A stretch of 26,511 bases of DNA from Phellopilus nigrolimitatus (GCA_021029095.1 JAJOHG010000357.1:1-26511), one strand, 5' to 3'; shown: positions 1 through 12,300, counted from the first letter of the stretch. The notes: generated from the sequence alone by a model not told the origin. Made by a program: numbers and translations.

Positions 1-418
1 GTAGAAAGTCTACGGCCCCCTAAATAAGGAAGGTGGTTCCCGTCCGCGTCGTGCACACACATGCGCATCCTCCGCTGTCGTTCACCATTGCCTACAGCAC
101 GTTGCCAGCTCAAGTTGCCTCCAAACGCTTTGTATTTTATGTAGTATTTGTGGTGGGGCCTTTATCGGACCTACAACCGAGCTTGAAAATGTGGTCCTAG
201 CTACAGCTCAGATCATGTGACAGCAGTGAAAGTGAACGGTGTAACCTCGAATTGACTGTGTATATGTTGTATTTGTATCATAGATGTATAAAAAGAAGGC
301 TTTAACAGTTATACATCGTGTTTAGTCTTTTCGTAGGTAAAAAATGCGACGATGTGGACATTCGGGCGGTGCGGACGGGAACCACCTTCCTTATTTAGGG
401 GGGCCGTAGACTTTCTAC
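1..418. mobile_element. MITE-like element with 47-48 bp terminal inverted repeats
   Basis: Positions 1-47 are the reverse complement of 371-418 apart from one extra C in the right-hand C run (5 versus 6). Each terminus starts with a small palindrome, GTAGAAAGTCTAC, which could fold on itself. The 320-bp interior has no convincing ORF. It is AT-rich on the right and contains a TATAAAAAG stretch near 286. Size, strong inverted repeats and lack of coding capacity indicate a non-autonomous DNA transposon. The left end coincides with the window edge, so a target-site duplication cannot be checked and the superfamily is unknown. The near-identity of the two repeats suggests a fairly recent insertion. 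Confidence 0.82.
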
Positions 419-480
419 ACCCACCTGTACATTGAGGTTGCTAGGCGAGTCCAAATTTTCGTGATGGATTGTGATGCACT

Positions 481-1339
481 AGGGTCATTCAAAGTTGGAA
501 CGGAACGACGTTCCACTCCTGTCGGCTGCCCAGAAAGGAAGGGATTACTTCAGCGCAGTGCAAGCAGCGTTACATCACTTACCTGCCTCTGCAAAATTCA
601 GACTCTTCAAGAGCCCGGCCTCAATCCCTCGCTGTAGTTCTGAGAAGTTCTTAATATAATCTTGAGATGTAATATGTGTATAATGACTCCCTAAAAATAT
701 TTTTAAAAAATGGCTACATTGCAATGAGGCCAAATCCAAATATGATGGTTGTTTGTCTTGAAAATTGGTGTCTTGTCCCTTGTTCCTTTTTGACCATAGC
801 AGAGACAATTCTGGATGGTAGTCATCTGCAAGTTTCAGCTTAGTCCCTTGTCTAGAGAATTTTGTCTGAAGATTTGGTAGGCTTTCTCTTTTTGTCAAGA
901 AACCTCAAGGCTATCTTTTGACTGGTTACTGTAAGCACAATGAAGGCAGAATCAGGTCAATGATAGCTTTATAGAGAGGTTATTTAGGGTGTCATAAGTA
1001 TCTTTGAGAAAAAATTATTATTCTCTGGAAAGGGAAAATCTATTCTGCAAGAGGAGGTCACTTGAAAATTGACAGACAATATATTTCAAAGGTCAGAAGC
1101 CCCCTAGATGTATGTGAAGATGCTGGAAATGTTTTCAGAATCATAACGAGCTTAGATAAATGCCGAAGAGAGTCGAAAAGCAGAACATATGCAGCATATA
1201 TGCGTGATCGACGCCGCCAGAGCGCGGGAAGCAGGTGCGTGACGGCCTGTGACTCAGGGATATAAGCTGAAGTAATTTTTACCTTTCTGGGCAGCCGACA
1301 GGAGTGGAACGTCGTTCCGTTCCAACTTTGAATGACCCT
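481..1339. mobile_element. 859-bp non-autonomous DNA transposon with 74-bp inverted repeats
   Basis: Positions 481-554 are the reverse complement of 1266-1339, with about five mismatches clustered near 539-543. The ends read AGGGTCATTC...GAATGACCCT. Two target-site readings fit: ACT at 478-480 and 1340-1342, or a TA at 480-481 and 1339-1340 with the element starting one base further in. The second would be Tc1/mariner-like. Each repeat carries a perfect 13-bp palindrome, GGAACGACGTTCC (502-514 on the left), a possible dimeric protein-binding site. The interior holds one 107-codon minus-strand frame (575-898) without a recognisable domain, so it is treated as non-autonomous. It sits 62 bp from the element at 1-418. 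Confidence 0.85.
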
Positions 1340-2198
1340 ACTCACCTTCAAACACCGATATTTTGGACATGGGAAATTATCGATAATAAGAGACCTTGGT
1401 AATTGAGTGATCGATCTTCATAGAACACTTAGCTATGTATTGCAGCAAGAGACACAATTATGCAGCTGCATTTAGCGACGACCGAAACCCCGCGGATGCC
1501 TTGATCACAAGATTTGGAACTAACAGCTGATGTACATGCTTCAACGCCAGTGCGTCTGAAGACGATATACTGGCGAAAGAACCGACAGATTGAAGAGACC
1601 GAAGGTCTTCCGCTTAAGTAAATAGTCACCTGATCGAGGATCTAGCCCTCCCTTCCTTGAAGCCTAAGGCTCCTCTGCTGCAATCATGTTTGCGCGAAAA
1701 ATCAGATTCATGAATTTTAAGAAGGTACATACTAAGCGAGTCTCTCGATCACCTCCCACATTTATCTCTCTTCGAACTGCTCGTCTGGAGGTTGTCTGAT
1801 AATTTGTAGGTCAGGCCAACGTACAAATCTGATTCCGTCTTGTATGCTTGGTGCTGGCGTAAGGGACTTGACGTTGCCACCGACCAACTTAATAAGGCAA
1901 TGTCTCCGTGCTACGCCATTGTGTAATTAAAATTTTGGTTTGCCACGGCGAGCCTTTAGAGGACGTGTCCAAAGACAATCCGATACTAATGTACCCAACC
2001 AATGAGGAATATGTAACGTGTATATGAGTGCGCCATAACAACACATGCTTTTTTTTTCGCAAACCTGAAATGACGGGACTAAATCTAATACCAACTGCTG
2101 GTCACTGAATATACTGAGTGAATATATTTCGGCAAATAATCAGCAAAGTATTCTTAGGACTATCTGAATCAGCAGCGAAGAAGTCGAAGCTCTGGCAC
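1340..2198. other. Intergenic DNA upstream of the transcription-factor gene, no gene seen
   Basis: About 860 bp without a convincing coding region on either strand; the short frames present have no homology that I recognise and no splice-compatible partners. It contains a T8 tract near 2050 and AT-rich stretches. It presumably carries the promoter of the gene starting at 2360, but no specific operator was identified. Confidence 0.5.
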
Positions 2199-2357
2199 AT
2201 GGGAAGGCGCTCCCGTCGGCCATTTGACAATCAAGCTGACGCTGAAAGCTCGCATACGACACCTCAAACCCGACGTTCCCATCTCTCCGCCGCACGCTCG
2301 CTCTTATGTTTTCTGAATCGTGCCGTGTCCTTCGGCAAGTTTAGAACAACGATTTGA
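2199..2357 (+). promoter_or_regulatory. Possible upstream ORFs in the 5' leader of the transcription factor
   Basis: An ATG at 2199 opens a 52-codon frame that stops with TGA at 2355-2357, only two bases before the predicted main ATG at 2360. A second short frame (ATG 2306, TAG 2342-2344, 12 codons) overlaps it in another frame. If the mRNA starts upstream of 2199, both would be met by scanning ribosomes before the main start and could reduce its translation. The transcript start is unknown, so the role is an inference. Confidence 0.35.
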
Positions 2358-2359
2358 TC

Positions 2360-5300
2360 ATGTCTACGATCGATTTGAGTGGGAAAGGTCAAAGCAGCCG
2401 TTTCAATACACGCGAACGTGAGCTGGAACGTAGACGAGCCAAGGGTGAAGCGTCGTGTGCTGAGTGCAAGAGGTAAATCCATGTTCCTGGGCCTTCACTA
2501 TAGAATCTAATTTGATGAGCGTCTGCAGATTGAAATTAAAATGCGACAGAAAGGTACTTCCGGATTTTGAGAATTCCTCTAGTACCATTTGATAAGATCT
2601 GGTTTTAGGGTCCCTGTACTTCGTGCGTGCGCCGAGGTTGTCAATCTATCTGCCCTAATGGTGTGGCTTTCGTTTTTTATGGTACTTTAAATACAGCTGA
2701 CATGTTTCCAGGTTCTCTCGCGGCCGGACAGGGGACAAGGTGCATTCTAATGAGATCCTCGGGACATTTTCTCTAACCTGGTACACTTTCTAGATTTGTA
2801 CTGGCTAATACAGACAAGCTACACAAAAAGCTCCTGCAGATGAGCAAAAGAATACGACAACTTGAGGATGCATTGCAAATTGCGCAAGCAACAATTTCGC
2901 CAGCCTCTCACCCCCTATTGTCTGACGAATTGTTGTCAATAAAGAATGGTGTCGACGTCATTGTTGACAATGAAACTCCAGATTCTGAAGAGCATGACCC
3001 AACGAATGACGTGTCTGATGCGTTCGGGACTCTGGCAATTTCGGAACGTGGAGAAGTGCGCTTTGTCGGCCGCGGTGCATCTGAGGTATAGATAAGGTTT
3101 ATTTAATTCGAGTTTTCTGTTGTTCTCAATCTCTTCTAGGCTTTGCTCATGGTATGTATAAATCCGAAATACTCTTAGATTTGATCTAAGACACTCGTTA
3201 GACCGCAAACGAGCCTGCAACTGAACAGCCAAGTCAAGACAGACCAACAGAGGGCGCCAAAATGCTACCTGACCAAATCGTATCTGCCAGCGAGGCCTTC
3301 CCATTCACATCTGCTTATATACCCAGGGAAGAGATACTGAGACTCATAGAAGCCCGCTTGCCAACTTACGCCAGAGCGACGGCGCTTGCTGAAGCATACT
3401 TGGGGAATATTGCATGGTTCTGCCGCATTGTTCGGCGCGAACAACTCATGGAGGAGCTCCTGCCAGAAGTGTACAAGCCCCTGCGTACTCACAACAACCT
3501 GCATGACGAGAGCTCTGACTCAGAAGAAGACTATATAGTCGGGATTCGCTCTCATCTGCTTCCTCTTCTCCTTGCCGTGCTGGCCTGCGGGGCAGCTGGA
3601 GATCTTACTCTACCGCTCAATAACGACGAGGCAGAGGTCTACGTTCAACTTGCACGCGCCGCTTTGAGCGTACACTCCGTGTTTTGGGGCGCATCCACAG
3701 TGACGGTGCAAACCGTCGTGTTGCTGGCTGCGTACGATTTCTGCACATGTCGCAAGGCCACGCCAGAGCCGGCCTGGAAGATGATGACATTTGGGCTTTC
3801 TCTTGCTGCCAGCGTAAGTTTATTATATTTTATTCTTTCTTACCTCGAATCTGAGGACATTGAATTATACATTCTTTAGATCGGTTTACGTGAGTATGGT
3901 ATTTTCGAGACGTCGTTTTTCTACATCGTTCAATCAAAATTTGTAATATAGACCGAGATCCAGCACGCTGGGGATTGGGACAAAAAATAATTCAACGGAG
4001 AAGGTTTCTTTTCTGGGAGCTTTTCCACATGGACAAATGGAAGGCAAGCGCTTGCCTGCATATCAGCAGAAGGATTTCATTTATCTTTATGTTTTCTAGA
4101 GTCTAGAATCAGGCCGCCCTGCAACCTTTAATTTGAGAGAGGTGGACTGTGAATTTCCAGAAGACACTGATGCGACGATAGCAGAGGATGGCTCACCAAT
4201 TCCCGGCTGTAAGTCTGGCTGCTTATTAAATTTTATATGCGCTGATTTATGTTAAATCAGTCTGGCGGTGGAAGCATCGCTTCGCAAAAGAAATCACGGC
4301 ACCAATTGCGGAGCAGCTCTGCCTCACGCGGCGGATCAAATATACGGAGATCATTGAATTGGACAGGAAGATACGCGACTTCGAGACACATCCTGACATG
4401 CTAAGGCCTTCGACATCCTTCGACGTGGATGATGACTTCAACGTGAGTCTGCGGCGCTATATGTGGGGCTTATTCAAGGAGGTATGTAAGTGCATTCCCT
4501 GCATGTCGAGTCTGAAATATCTGCTTCATTTCAAATTCTTGCTGCAGCCTTGCTTTTCATACACCGCAATTTCTTCGCGCGAGCGTTGCTTGAACGCCCG
4601 ACAAGCCCAATGAGCAGTCCTTTCGCTTCGTCCGTCCTCTCTGCTTACGCAAGCGCTATAACACTCCTGAGAGTCGTACGAGAGTATTTTGAGAAATACC
4701 CGTACCTGCTTCTTCGCCAATGGATAATATGGGCTCATACACTGACATCCGGCGTGCGTTTTTACCTGGTTTATCCCGGCTTCTACTAAATACGAATTTG
4801 CACCTTTGTGTATAGGTCATCATTGGTTCTATTGCTGTGAGAGGTCAAGCGTCGACCACAGCTCCCACTGCCCTCAAAGAATTGAATCAAGTCATTGATC
4901 TCTTTGAGAAGGCAAAAGTTCACCCGGTTGTTAGAGGTGGTCTGGTAAGCGGACCATGCCTCGTACACTGAATTGTCTAATTTTTGTTGTTTGTTTCAAT
5001 GTTTCCAGCCCGTTCTTATACGTCTCCGCGAGAAGGCACAACTTGCGTGCCGATTCACGCGCGCCACCGACTTTCAATCTCCTATCTCATCATCTCCCTT
5101 ATCTTTGTTTTCTCCAGTAAACCAACAGAAGAGTGCCTACGAAGAACTCAACATACTCGGCGGGACGGCGCGTTTCGTGAATAACTTAGGAAAGAAGAGG
5201 TCGGAAAGCATGTCGCCTTCTTCACCGGTGATTAATCCAAAGCAATCATCGTCGCATCCACAACATCGTTCCTTCGGAAACTCCCCTATCCGTTCTGGGT

Positions 5301-5875
5301 CGCTTCCTGCTCCTCTACGACAAGACGTTGGATTGTCCCAGTCAGAAATGTCACACAATAGTTCTGCGTGGCCTTCCGCTCATCATAGCCAAATCACTGC
5401 CACTGGAATTTCGGCGGGATCCACGTCAATAGGTGATATGTATACAAGAATAAGCAATCCCTTTTTTCGCGACCCTTCATTGGATGGCGCGACGTCAACT
5501 TTTGGAGGCCCTGCGATGGCGCCAGGAGCTCATAATCTGGCAAGCTACGATACAAGTGGCCCCATTCCCGCTGGAGGATTCGAACCAGATTCTGGCGCTC
5601 AGACGCAAGGGGATCCGCCATACAGCTCATTTGATTTGAACTCACTCTCATGGCTGGAAGGGCTTACGCGCGGAGGCACCGCAGAACATGGGATGAACGT
5701 CGGGGCACCTGGTATAAACGCCGATTTCCTCATGGGTGGATGCGACGTGCCTGATCCTAGTACGTTCTTCGGGTCGCTGGCGGAGGGTGGCGACCCGTCC
5801 ATTGTAGATGCATGGCGCTCAATCATGGAGGACTCACAATTTTCTGGTCCTGATGTCAATTCTTACATGCCTTGA
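2360..5875 (+). CDS. Zn2Cys6 transcription factor with Fungal_trans domain
   Basis: Predicted nuclear DNA-binding regulator of 923 aa. Exons: 2360-2472, 2529-2553, 2609-2660, 2712-2739, 2794-3085, 3140-3151, 3202-3813, 3880-3889, 3952-4043, 4100-4208, 4261-4485, 4548-4753, 4816-4944, 5009-5875. The binuclear zinc cluster spans residues 33-61 (C33-x2-C36-x6-C43-x5-C49-x2-C52-x8-C61, with basic CKRLKLKCDRK) and is split by introns. It is followed by a short linker and a coiled coil of about 25 residues starting near 'KLHKKLLQMSKRIRQLE'. The middle-homology region (about 200-430) contains the typical 'IGLHRDPARWG' and 'RRRFLFWELFHMDKW' segments. The last 250 residues are Ser/Pro/Gly-rich and probably disordered. 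Intron 9 uses a GC donor (4044-4099), and exons 6 and 8 are only 12 and 10 nt. Start chosen as the first ATG in frame with the zinc cluster. Target genes cannot be inferred. Confidence 0.88.
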
Positions 5876-6011
5876 TTTCCTATGCGTTGTTATCGCTATC
5901 ATTGATTTGCAGACTTACAGATACAAAAAGACTGAAGTAGAAGGGGCCAAAATACTGTACATTGTAGCTTTAGAATCAACGCCCACACTTGTTTATGCCC
6001 CGAAGACTTGT

Positions 6012-9000
6012 TTAAAGATTGTCAAGTTGGGCGATGAGTTGTGCTTGTTGTTCTTTAGTCATGTTAGCCAGCTCTTCGTCCACTGAGTCCTTGTCTGAGT
6101 CATGTTCTTCTGCGCTATCGCACGACTCGTCTCCACCACTCTCACTACTTTCGCCATCCGGTAATGGAAAGAAGTTCTTCCAAAACATCGAATCGGATGC
6201 CACACCAGGAGCCATCGTTTGGGATCGAGAATGCATTCTTTTTCGCCCGTTCGCCTTGAAGGGACCTTGCCACGAGTGCGACACAATGTCAAGTAAAGAC
6301 GACCATCTCCGTTCTTGGGCTTTGGTAATCGGCTTGAGTAAATCACTAGAAAGTCCAGCACACCAAATATTGTACGCGACGAAGCTCTTGTTCTCGTCAT
6401 ATTCGATCTCTTCTCGTTTGGCATGAAGGGCGGGCTTTTCGGCTAGTGCGAAGACGACCCGAATGACAGGAAGAGGACAATTATCGTCATCAAAGTCAAG
6501 CGTTCCCAGTACGAGTGGATCCATCTCATCGAATACATCCCAGTTAGGATTCCCGTCATTCAGCGAGCTGCCTCTAGTGTTGATTAGAATAGAGCCGATC
6601 GAAGACTCGCAAACGTGCTCCCCGATGAGAAAAGGTAGAACAACATCGACAGATTCTTCCAATTGTCTATCAGCACAGAATACACCGATACCACGAGCGA
6701 ACATTGGAGCAAGATAGAACCTTTGCATGACTGCTTGCTCGTGCACTTTTTTGATCTGGTTGAAATGTAATTTCATTCCAGCGAAATCTTGTCTGATTCC
6801 TTCGACGATGGAATCTGGAAGGCCTTCGAAAAGGTTTTCGATGAAAGTGGAAACAGAAATGACGCGGTTCCACCCCTCGGCTGGAGCCTGCATATATTTC
6901 CACATGGCTTGATCGTTCTGGGCACAAACGGCGGCGTCTCTGGCCTGTGTCAAGAGCAGAAAGACAAGAAGCTCTTCACGATCGCCCGTACGAACAGAGT
7001 GGCGTTTGAAGAGATGGTACAGGGCATCTGCAGCGATGAATCCACTATTTTGCATGACAGCAAATGCTGCTTCGGATAGCAGTGGTTCAGAAGACGACAC
7101 AGTCACCAAGCTTTCGAACGTAGGATCGACTTGGAGATAAATGCGTAAGTGCCTTTCAACCTGAGCTTTCTGCCTTTCACAGGATGCAGCCTGTTTGGGA
7201 TCGAATTCGAGAGAAAAGCGCTGCCCCAAGCATGCAAATTTCTGCGTATTCGAGAACGAGTATTTTTCCAGATTGTTGAACTTCGAGTCGCTCAGGAGCT
7301 CCCCGGCTGCGAAAGAAACGATGCTATTCTTCACGGAATCGAGATCTTTCCTTGTGTGGCCTATCCGAGATGGCCAACTGCGATTTTTTCAGTAAAAAAA
7401 TAAAGCTGTATCTGATTAAGACATACAGCGCGCGACCTAAGTGGGCCATGAACCATTCGCCTGAGATCTCCGAAATGGTAAGAATGCTATTGCACGTCCT
7501 AACGGAACCGTCCTCTCTCTTCAACGCAAACTCATCAAAGCTAACGACCGTATATGGGATTACCGGAGCAATTACCCTTCTTAATATATGGGAAGAATGG
7601 TCTGGCTTGTGGTCGGGCAACTCGCGGGGTGAGAACGGCCAGGATGTAGAAATAAAGAGTGCGTAGACAGGTGCATAATTAAGCGACTGAATCTTGCGAC
7701 TTAGGAGACCAAAGACCGTAGTCTTGCAGGCCTCTATTTTTGCAAGGGAAGAAGCGTCGTCGAAACTGATAACGATGAGAGGCCAGTCCTTGGTGATATT
7801 TCCTGTAGCCAATTTAGCTGATTATGGGAGACTGTACCCGAAATAGAAGGTATACCTTCAATTGCACGTTCAGAAGGTGATAGTTTATCGAGCACAAGCT
7901 GGCGAAGAAATTGCGATAAAGCAGTAAGGGCGCATCCTGAGGTGATCACTGGCTTTGATTCCGTCCCAACTCTAGACAGATCAGAGTAATTCTGCGTAGT
8001 TGTGGTTAATTCTGGTTGAGGAAAAAGATTGGGTAACATAAGAGTACTTGCTTTTTCTGTTATCTCTATGACTTTATCGTAGAAGACCCTGCGGTATTCA
8101 TTAGAATTCCTCAGGGTTTGTCCTTCTGTCATACGCAGACGGAATTCTCCCGCAAGACGCGCATAGTCGTGTAGCTCAGCCTGCTTGCGTAATTCTTGAA
8201 GTGCCTGAAGGGCAACTTGGAAAAGCGCTATGAAAAAGGCTTCGGTGTATCGAGGTGTTAAGCCATGACCAAGAAAATCGCGAACCCTATGGTCAGGAGG
8301 AGGAAGTTCTGCAGATACGATTTTCATTTTCCGTGCTATACCAAAAAAGGTGGTATACTTACTAGACAATCCAGGCATTCTCAAGCATATGGGCAAAACG
8401 AGATGCGTAGTGCTGAGCTGATCGATCATACGGGATTTTCCAGTTCCAGATGATTGAATGATGTGACAAAAGTTCTGGTTACTCCTCATAAAACTAGGAT
8501 TTTCGAATTTGATGTACCCCCAGAAGTCGCTCTCTTTCGTCCCAACGAACTCCCGTTCCCAACCAGCTGTGATCACTAGCAAAAAAAGAAAGAAAAGAAG
8601 AGAAAAAAGGAAAAACTAAGTTAGTTAGCTTTGAATCTGCCCTTTGTATTTTACCTTTCTCGTCTGCTGTAGCCTCGTCACTGACGAACACAGTAGCTCC
8701 AACTGTAAAGATACGTCTAGAGGAGACCTGAAAGGAGAAATAACAGAACACGCTCACTGAGTAATTCGAGGACGGTCCCGAGGACAGTAATCCAGTTTCT
8801 ACTCTCTCGCGCTTCTTGCACCAATATGCGAATTGCTTGTTTCTGCTCTTCAGAAAAGCGTTCACGGACGGAATCGAAGATCTCAGTCATCCCAAAGTTC
8901 GATATGAGCGAGCTCTCCACCGCCTTTTGGCAGACCAGAAAAAGAATTGTAGATAGGTAGACATCTTGGTAATCATTCGTCTGTTGAAGATTGGGGATGT

Positions 9001-9124
9001 CGTAATGTACATGTATGTCGTTTAGATTCTCAGCTTCCTTAACAGACAGTCTTATGTTGCATAGTTTTTTGTTGATCTTAGAAAAGAGAGGTGATCGAGG
9101 TTGCTTGCCAAAAAGACTCATCAT
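6012..9124 (-). CDS. Large P-loop NTPase, Crinkler-like family (copy A)
   Basis: Predicted 920-aa protein. Exons in transcript order: 9124-8758, 8702-8655, 8575-8363, 8308-8052, 7991-7856, 7802-7427, 7377-6012. Architecture: a roughly 120-residue N-terminal helical region; a P-loop IIQSSGTGKSR (177-187; Q replaces the first G of Walker A); Walker B LIVISFDDA (349-357); a sensor-like strand VYALFISTS (386-394); then a long C-terminal domain with 'SEPLLSEAAF' and 'WCAGLSSD', ending in an acidic tail. The motif spacing resembles the NTPase module of Crinkler proteins, which in other fungi and oomycetes is joined to a nuclease-like domain. No LFLAK-type header or known nuclease motif is seen, so the function is unknown. 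Two introns (8362-8309 and 8051-7992) have no stop and could be misread as coding; the second has a GC donor. Copy B at 14998 supports the model. Convergent with the transcription factor (136 bp apart). Confidence 0.8.
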
Positions 9125-9345
9125 GAAACAAGTTGTTCAAAGAGAAAGACGACTCGGTAAACCGGACTCGGAGCATTTAAAACAGCCCCTGTGACTAGTG
9201 TGACACACGCTGGGCCGGGCCGGTCACCGCCAAATCTCGCTCGTGAACTCGACGAGCCTGCTGCTTAGACCATAATTCATGGTCTACATGCAACAATGAA
9301 TCGGCTCTGAGATACATCCTTTTTGGTTGGCTATCTTGAAACTTA
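9125..9345. promoter_or_regulatory. Shared divergent upstream region of NTPase copy A and WDR48
   Basis: The predicted starts of the leftward NTPase gene (9124) and the rightward WDR48 gene (9346) are 221 bp apart, so both promoters must lie in or overlap this spacer. It is GC-rich in the middle (a CGGGCCGGG stretch near 9213) with a TTTAAA at 9176-9181 on the NTPase side. No factor-binding site can be assigned with confidence. Confidence 0.5.
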
Positions 9346-12300
9346 ATGGCACCAGCCATGGGACGGCGTGTATCATATGTCATTCCACCACCATCTTCAG
9401 CAATTCCTAAGCTTAGCCTACCACCGTTAGGCACAGCTAGAGATGGTCGGATAGGCCCAATATTATTGCCTGCAACAGACGATGCATCCGAACTACGTGG
9501 AAGCGATGCACCTCATGGCATGTCCCAGCATCCTCGACACAGACTTGGTGTCGCCGCCTTCGCACTCGATACAGCTACGCAACTCGCTGGACGTGATAGC
9601 CCGGAAGGTATCCTTTATACAGGCGGCAGAGATGGCTTGATCATGGCTTGGGATCTCGGGATGCCAATGAAACGTCGGTCTGTCAGTCCTGGGGCGTTTA
9701 CAGACGCGGGGAGTCGACGAATGGGACGCTGGGAGAGGCTAACGCGGGATGAGGAGGACGACAATGCTATTTATGAAGAGGAAGACGACGACGAATGGCC
9801 TACAAGTGACGGTGACGTAATTGGCGATGTGAGGGAAATTGGAGGCAGGAGAGGCTCGCGTTCCTGGGTGAAGCAGGGAGACATTCCCTACGAACAGCGG
9901 TGGGAAACAGATATAGACAACGTCGTACCTGGCCAGGTAGGTATCAAGTACTCATTCAGGAACGATATGTTGAATATGTTGGAAGCCTACCCAGTGGAGA
10001 CAAAGCACTCAAGCCCACACGGACTGGATCAATGATATTCTACTCTGCAATCTTAATCAAACAGGTATGCCGATGACCTCGTTCTCGCATTCTTGAATCG
10101 TTACTTCTTCGTAGGGAGAGGAGTCATCTGTTTTAAATTGAGCGTTTCTTCACCATTAGTCACCTTCTAACCTCGCGATCAGTTATCTCAGGCTCGTCTG
10201 ACGGAACCGTCAAGGCATGGAACCCTCACAGCCCAACGGCATATTCGCCGATGACCATAGGAACTCACTCTGACTATGTGCGATGCCTCACACAGAGGTA
10301 TGTTTAGATTTCAGGTTCTTCAGCTCCACTCTGCGTGTTTATTATCAATGTTTAATGTTTTCAGTCGTGAACGAAATTGGATCGCTTCCGGGTCGTTCGA
10401 CCGCAGCATAAAGATCTGGGATATTTTGCAGCCCCGATCGGATCCAGTAGTGACTCTACTTCCCCCAGAGTCATCTGGACCAAAGTCCTCTGTATATGCA
10501 CTTGCGACTGACCCTTTTGGCCATGTCGTTGCGTCGGGAGGGCCAGAGCGTGTCGTCCGCACCTGGGATCCGCGTTCAGGCAAACGAATAGGAAAACTTG
10601 TTGGGCATACCGACAATATCCGCGCTATTCTGATGTCCGAAGATTCGAGATACGTACGTCGAACATTTTATGACTTTTTCCGTCTAAAATAACGCCAGAC
10701 CACAGCTCTTAACTGGATCAGCAGATGCGTCGATAAAGCTCTGGTCTATCTTATCCCCACAACGCTGTATCTACACTTTCACTCACCACACTGAGTCAGT
10801 GTGGTCACTTTTCTCCGCACATCCGGCACTCGAGGTGTTTTATTCAGGCGACCGCTCCGGCCTCGTTAGTCGTGTCGACGTCGAAGAGTGCGACCGTCTC
10901 GCTCAAGGGGAATGTACCGTTCTGTGCAGAGATAACGGCGAGCCAAATATGGCTGCCTCAGAGGGCGTGAGCAAAATCATCTCCATGGATGACCACCTTG
11001 TGTGGACTGCGTCGGGCAGCTCAAGCATTAGGAGGTGGAGGGTCCCGCAGAGCCGCATTGCAAGAGCTTCAGCGGGCGGACCAGATACTCCTCTGGTTGA
11101 GACAAGCAACCCTCTCTCGCTCCGCCATCGGAGCTCTTTCATCAACATCCCGCGGTCACCAGTCTCACCAGCAACTTCGGCGAGAAAGGGCACGAAAAGC
11201 CAGACTTCCGTTCCCTCTGTTCCAGCTTCGTTCAGCTCGAGCACGTCTTCACTACAGCACAATGCGGAGGCTGATAACCTGGATAGCACACTGAACGGCA
11301 TACCTTATGAGAGTCTGGTGAAACTTTCAGCGCCGAACTCGCACCATCACACCTTCAGTATCCCGCGTAACCGTGAGTCAGATGTTGCGACGCTCTATTC
11401 AGCAGCTTCTGTGAAGTCTGCACCCCGCCAGGCACGCTCTCCATCTGATGGGACGTTTCCGGGCCATGCTTACTCGCAGTCTCAGGGCCAGGCCAGTGGC
11501 TACGCGGCCAACATAGGCCGTAGGGACACCCTCAGTCCACTTGTGCCTGACCCGATGTTCTACGCTGTAACCAGTGCGCGTGCCGCGTACGAGGACCGGG
11601 ACGTCGCTGTCGATGCGGTACCGCTCTGCGCTGCGCCCGACTTAGTGATCGAAGGGGCACATGGGCTCGTGCGCGTGGCGATCTTGAACGATCGAATACA
11701 TGCAGTGACAGTTGACACCTCCGGCATGGTTGCAGTATGGGACATCGTCCGTGGACTGTGCGTGGGTGCATTCGCGCAGGGGGATGTGCGGAGCGCGAGC
11801 GCAGCATCCAGTGCATCTAGCGATGTTGCAACATGTAATGATGCGGAGAAGATTTCGCCGCGGCAGGCGCTCGAGATCGTCCGCGAGCGCATCGAGGGAG
11901 AGGCTGTCGTTCTCGCATGGGCGAGTGCCGACACACGAATTGGAGAGCTGACTATTCATATCCTGGATAGATGCTTCGAGTCGGAAATCTTCGCGGATGA
12001 AGCAGGCTACGGGCCGGACCGGACGCATCCAGACGATTTACGCTGTGCGTGATGCAATTATTCGGCTTTAAGGCGATTTTCTAATGCCATTTTGGATAGT
12101 AAATATCGGGAAGTGGGTCTTGCGTAATCTTTTTGTTGGGTTCATTCGGGAGGAACAGCGTATGGCTACAAAGCAATCGCACGAGAAGAGTCAGCCATCA
12201 TCCTACAAGGGCAATTACCGTAACAGCGCGCATCCACGGGCAGTTTCAGAATCACTCACAGGCGACCGTATCCTAGGTCCCTTGACGTCGCCCTCGTCAA

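Noticed and set aside
477..481. CACTA at the left end of the second element, suggesting an En/Spm (CACTA) transposon
   Set aside because: The right end gives GAGTA, not CACTA, when reverse-complemented; the match is partly flanking sequence.
575..898. 107-codon minus-strand frame inside the 859-bp transposon, considered as a transposase
   Set aside because: No DDE, helix-turn-helix or zinc-finger pattern visible, and the length is too short; kept only as part of the element's interior.
8309..8362. In-frame coding stretch in NTPase copy A
   Set aside because: It has a GTAAGTATACC donor and CTGCAG acceptor, and copy B has an intron at exactly this place; removing it restores alignment of the paralogues.
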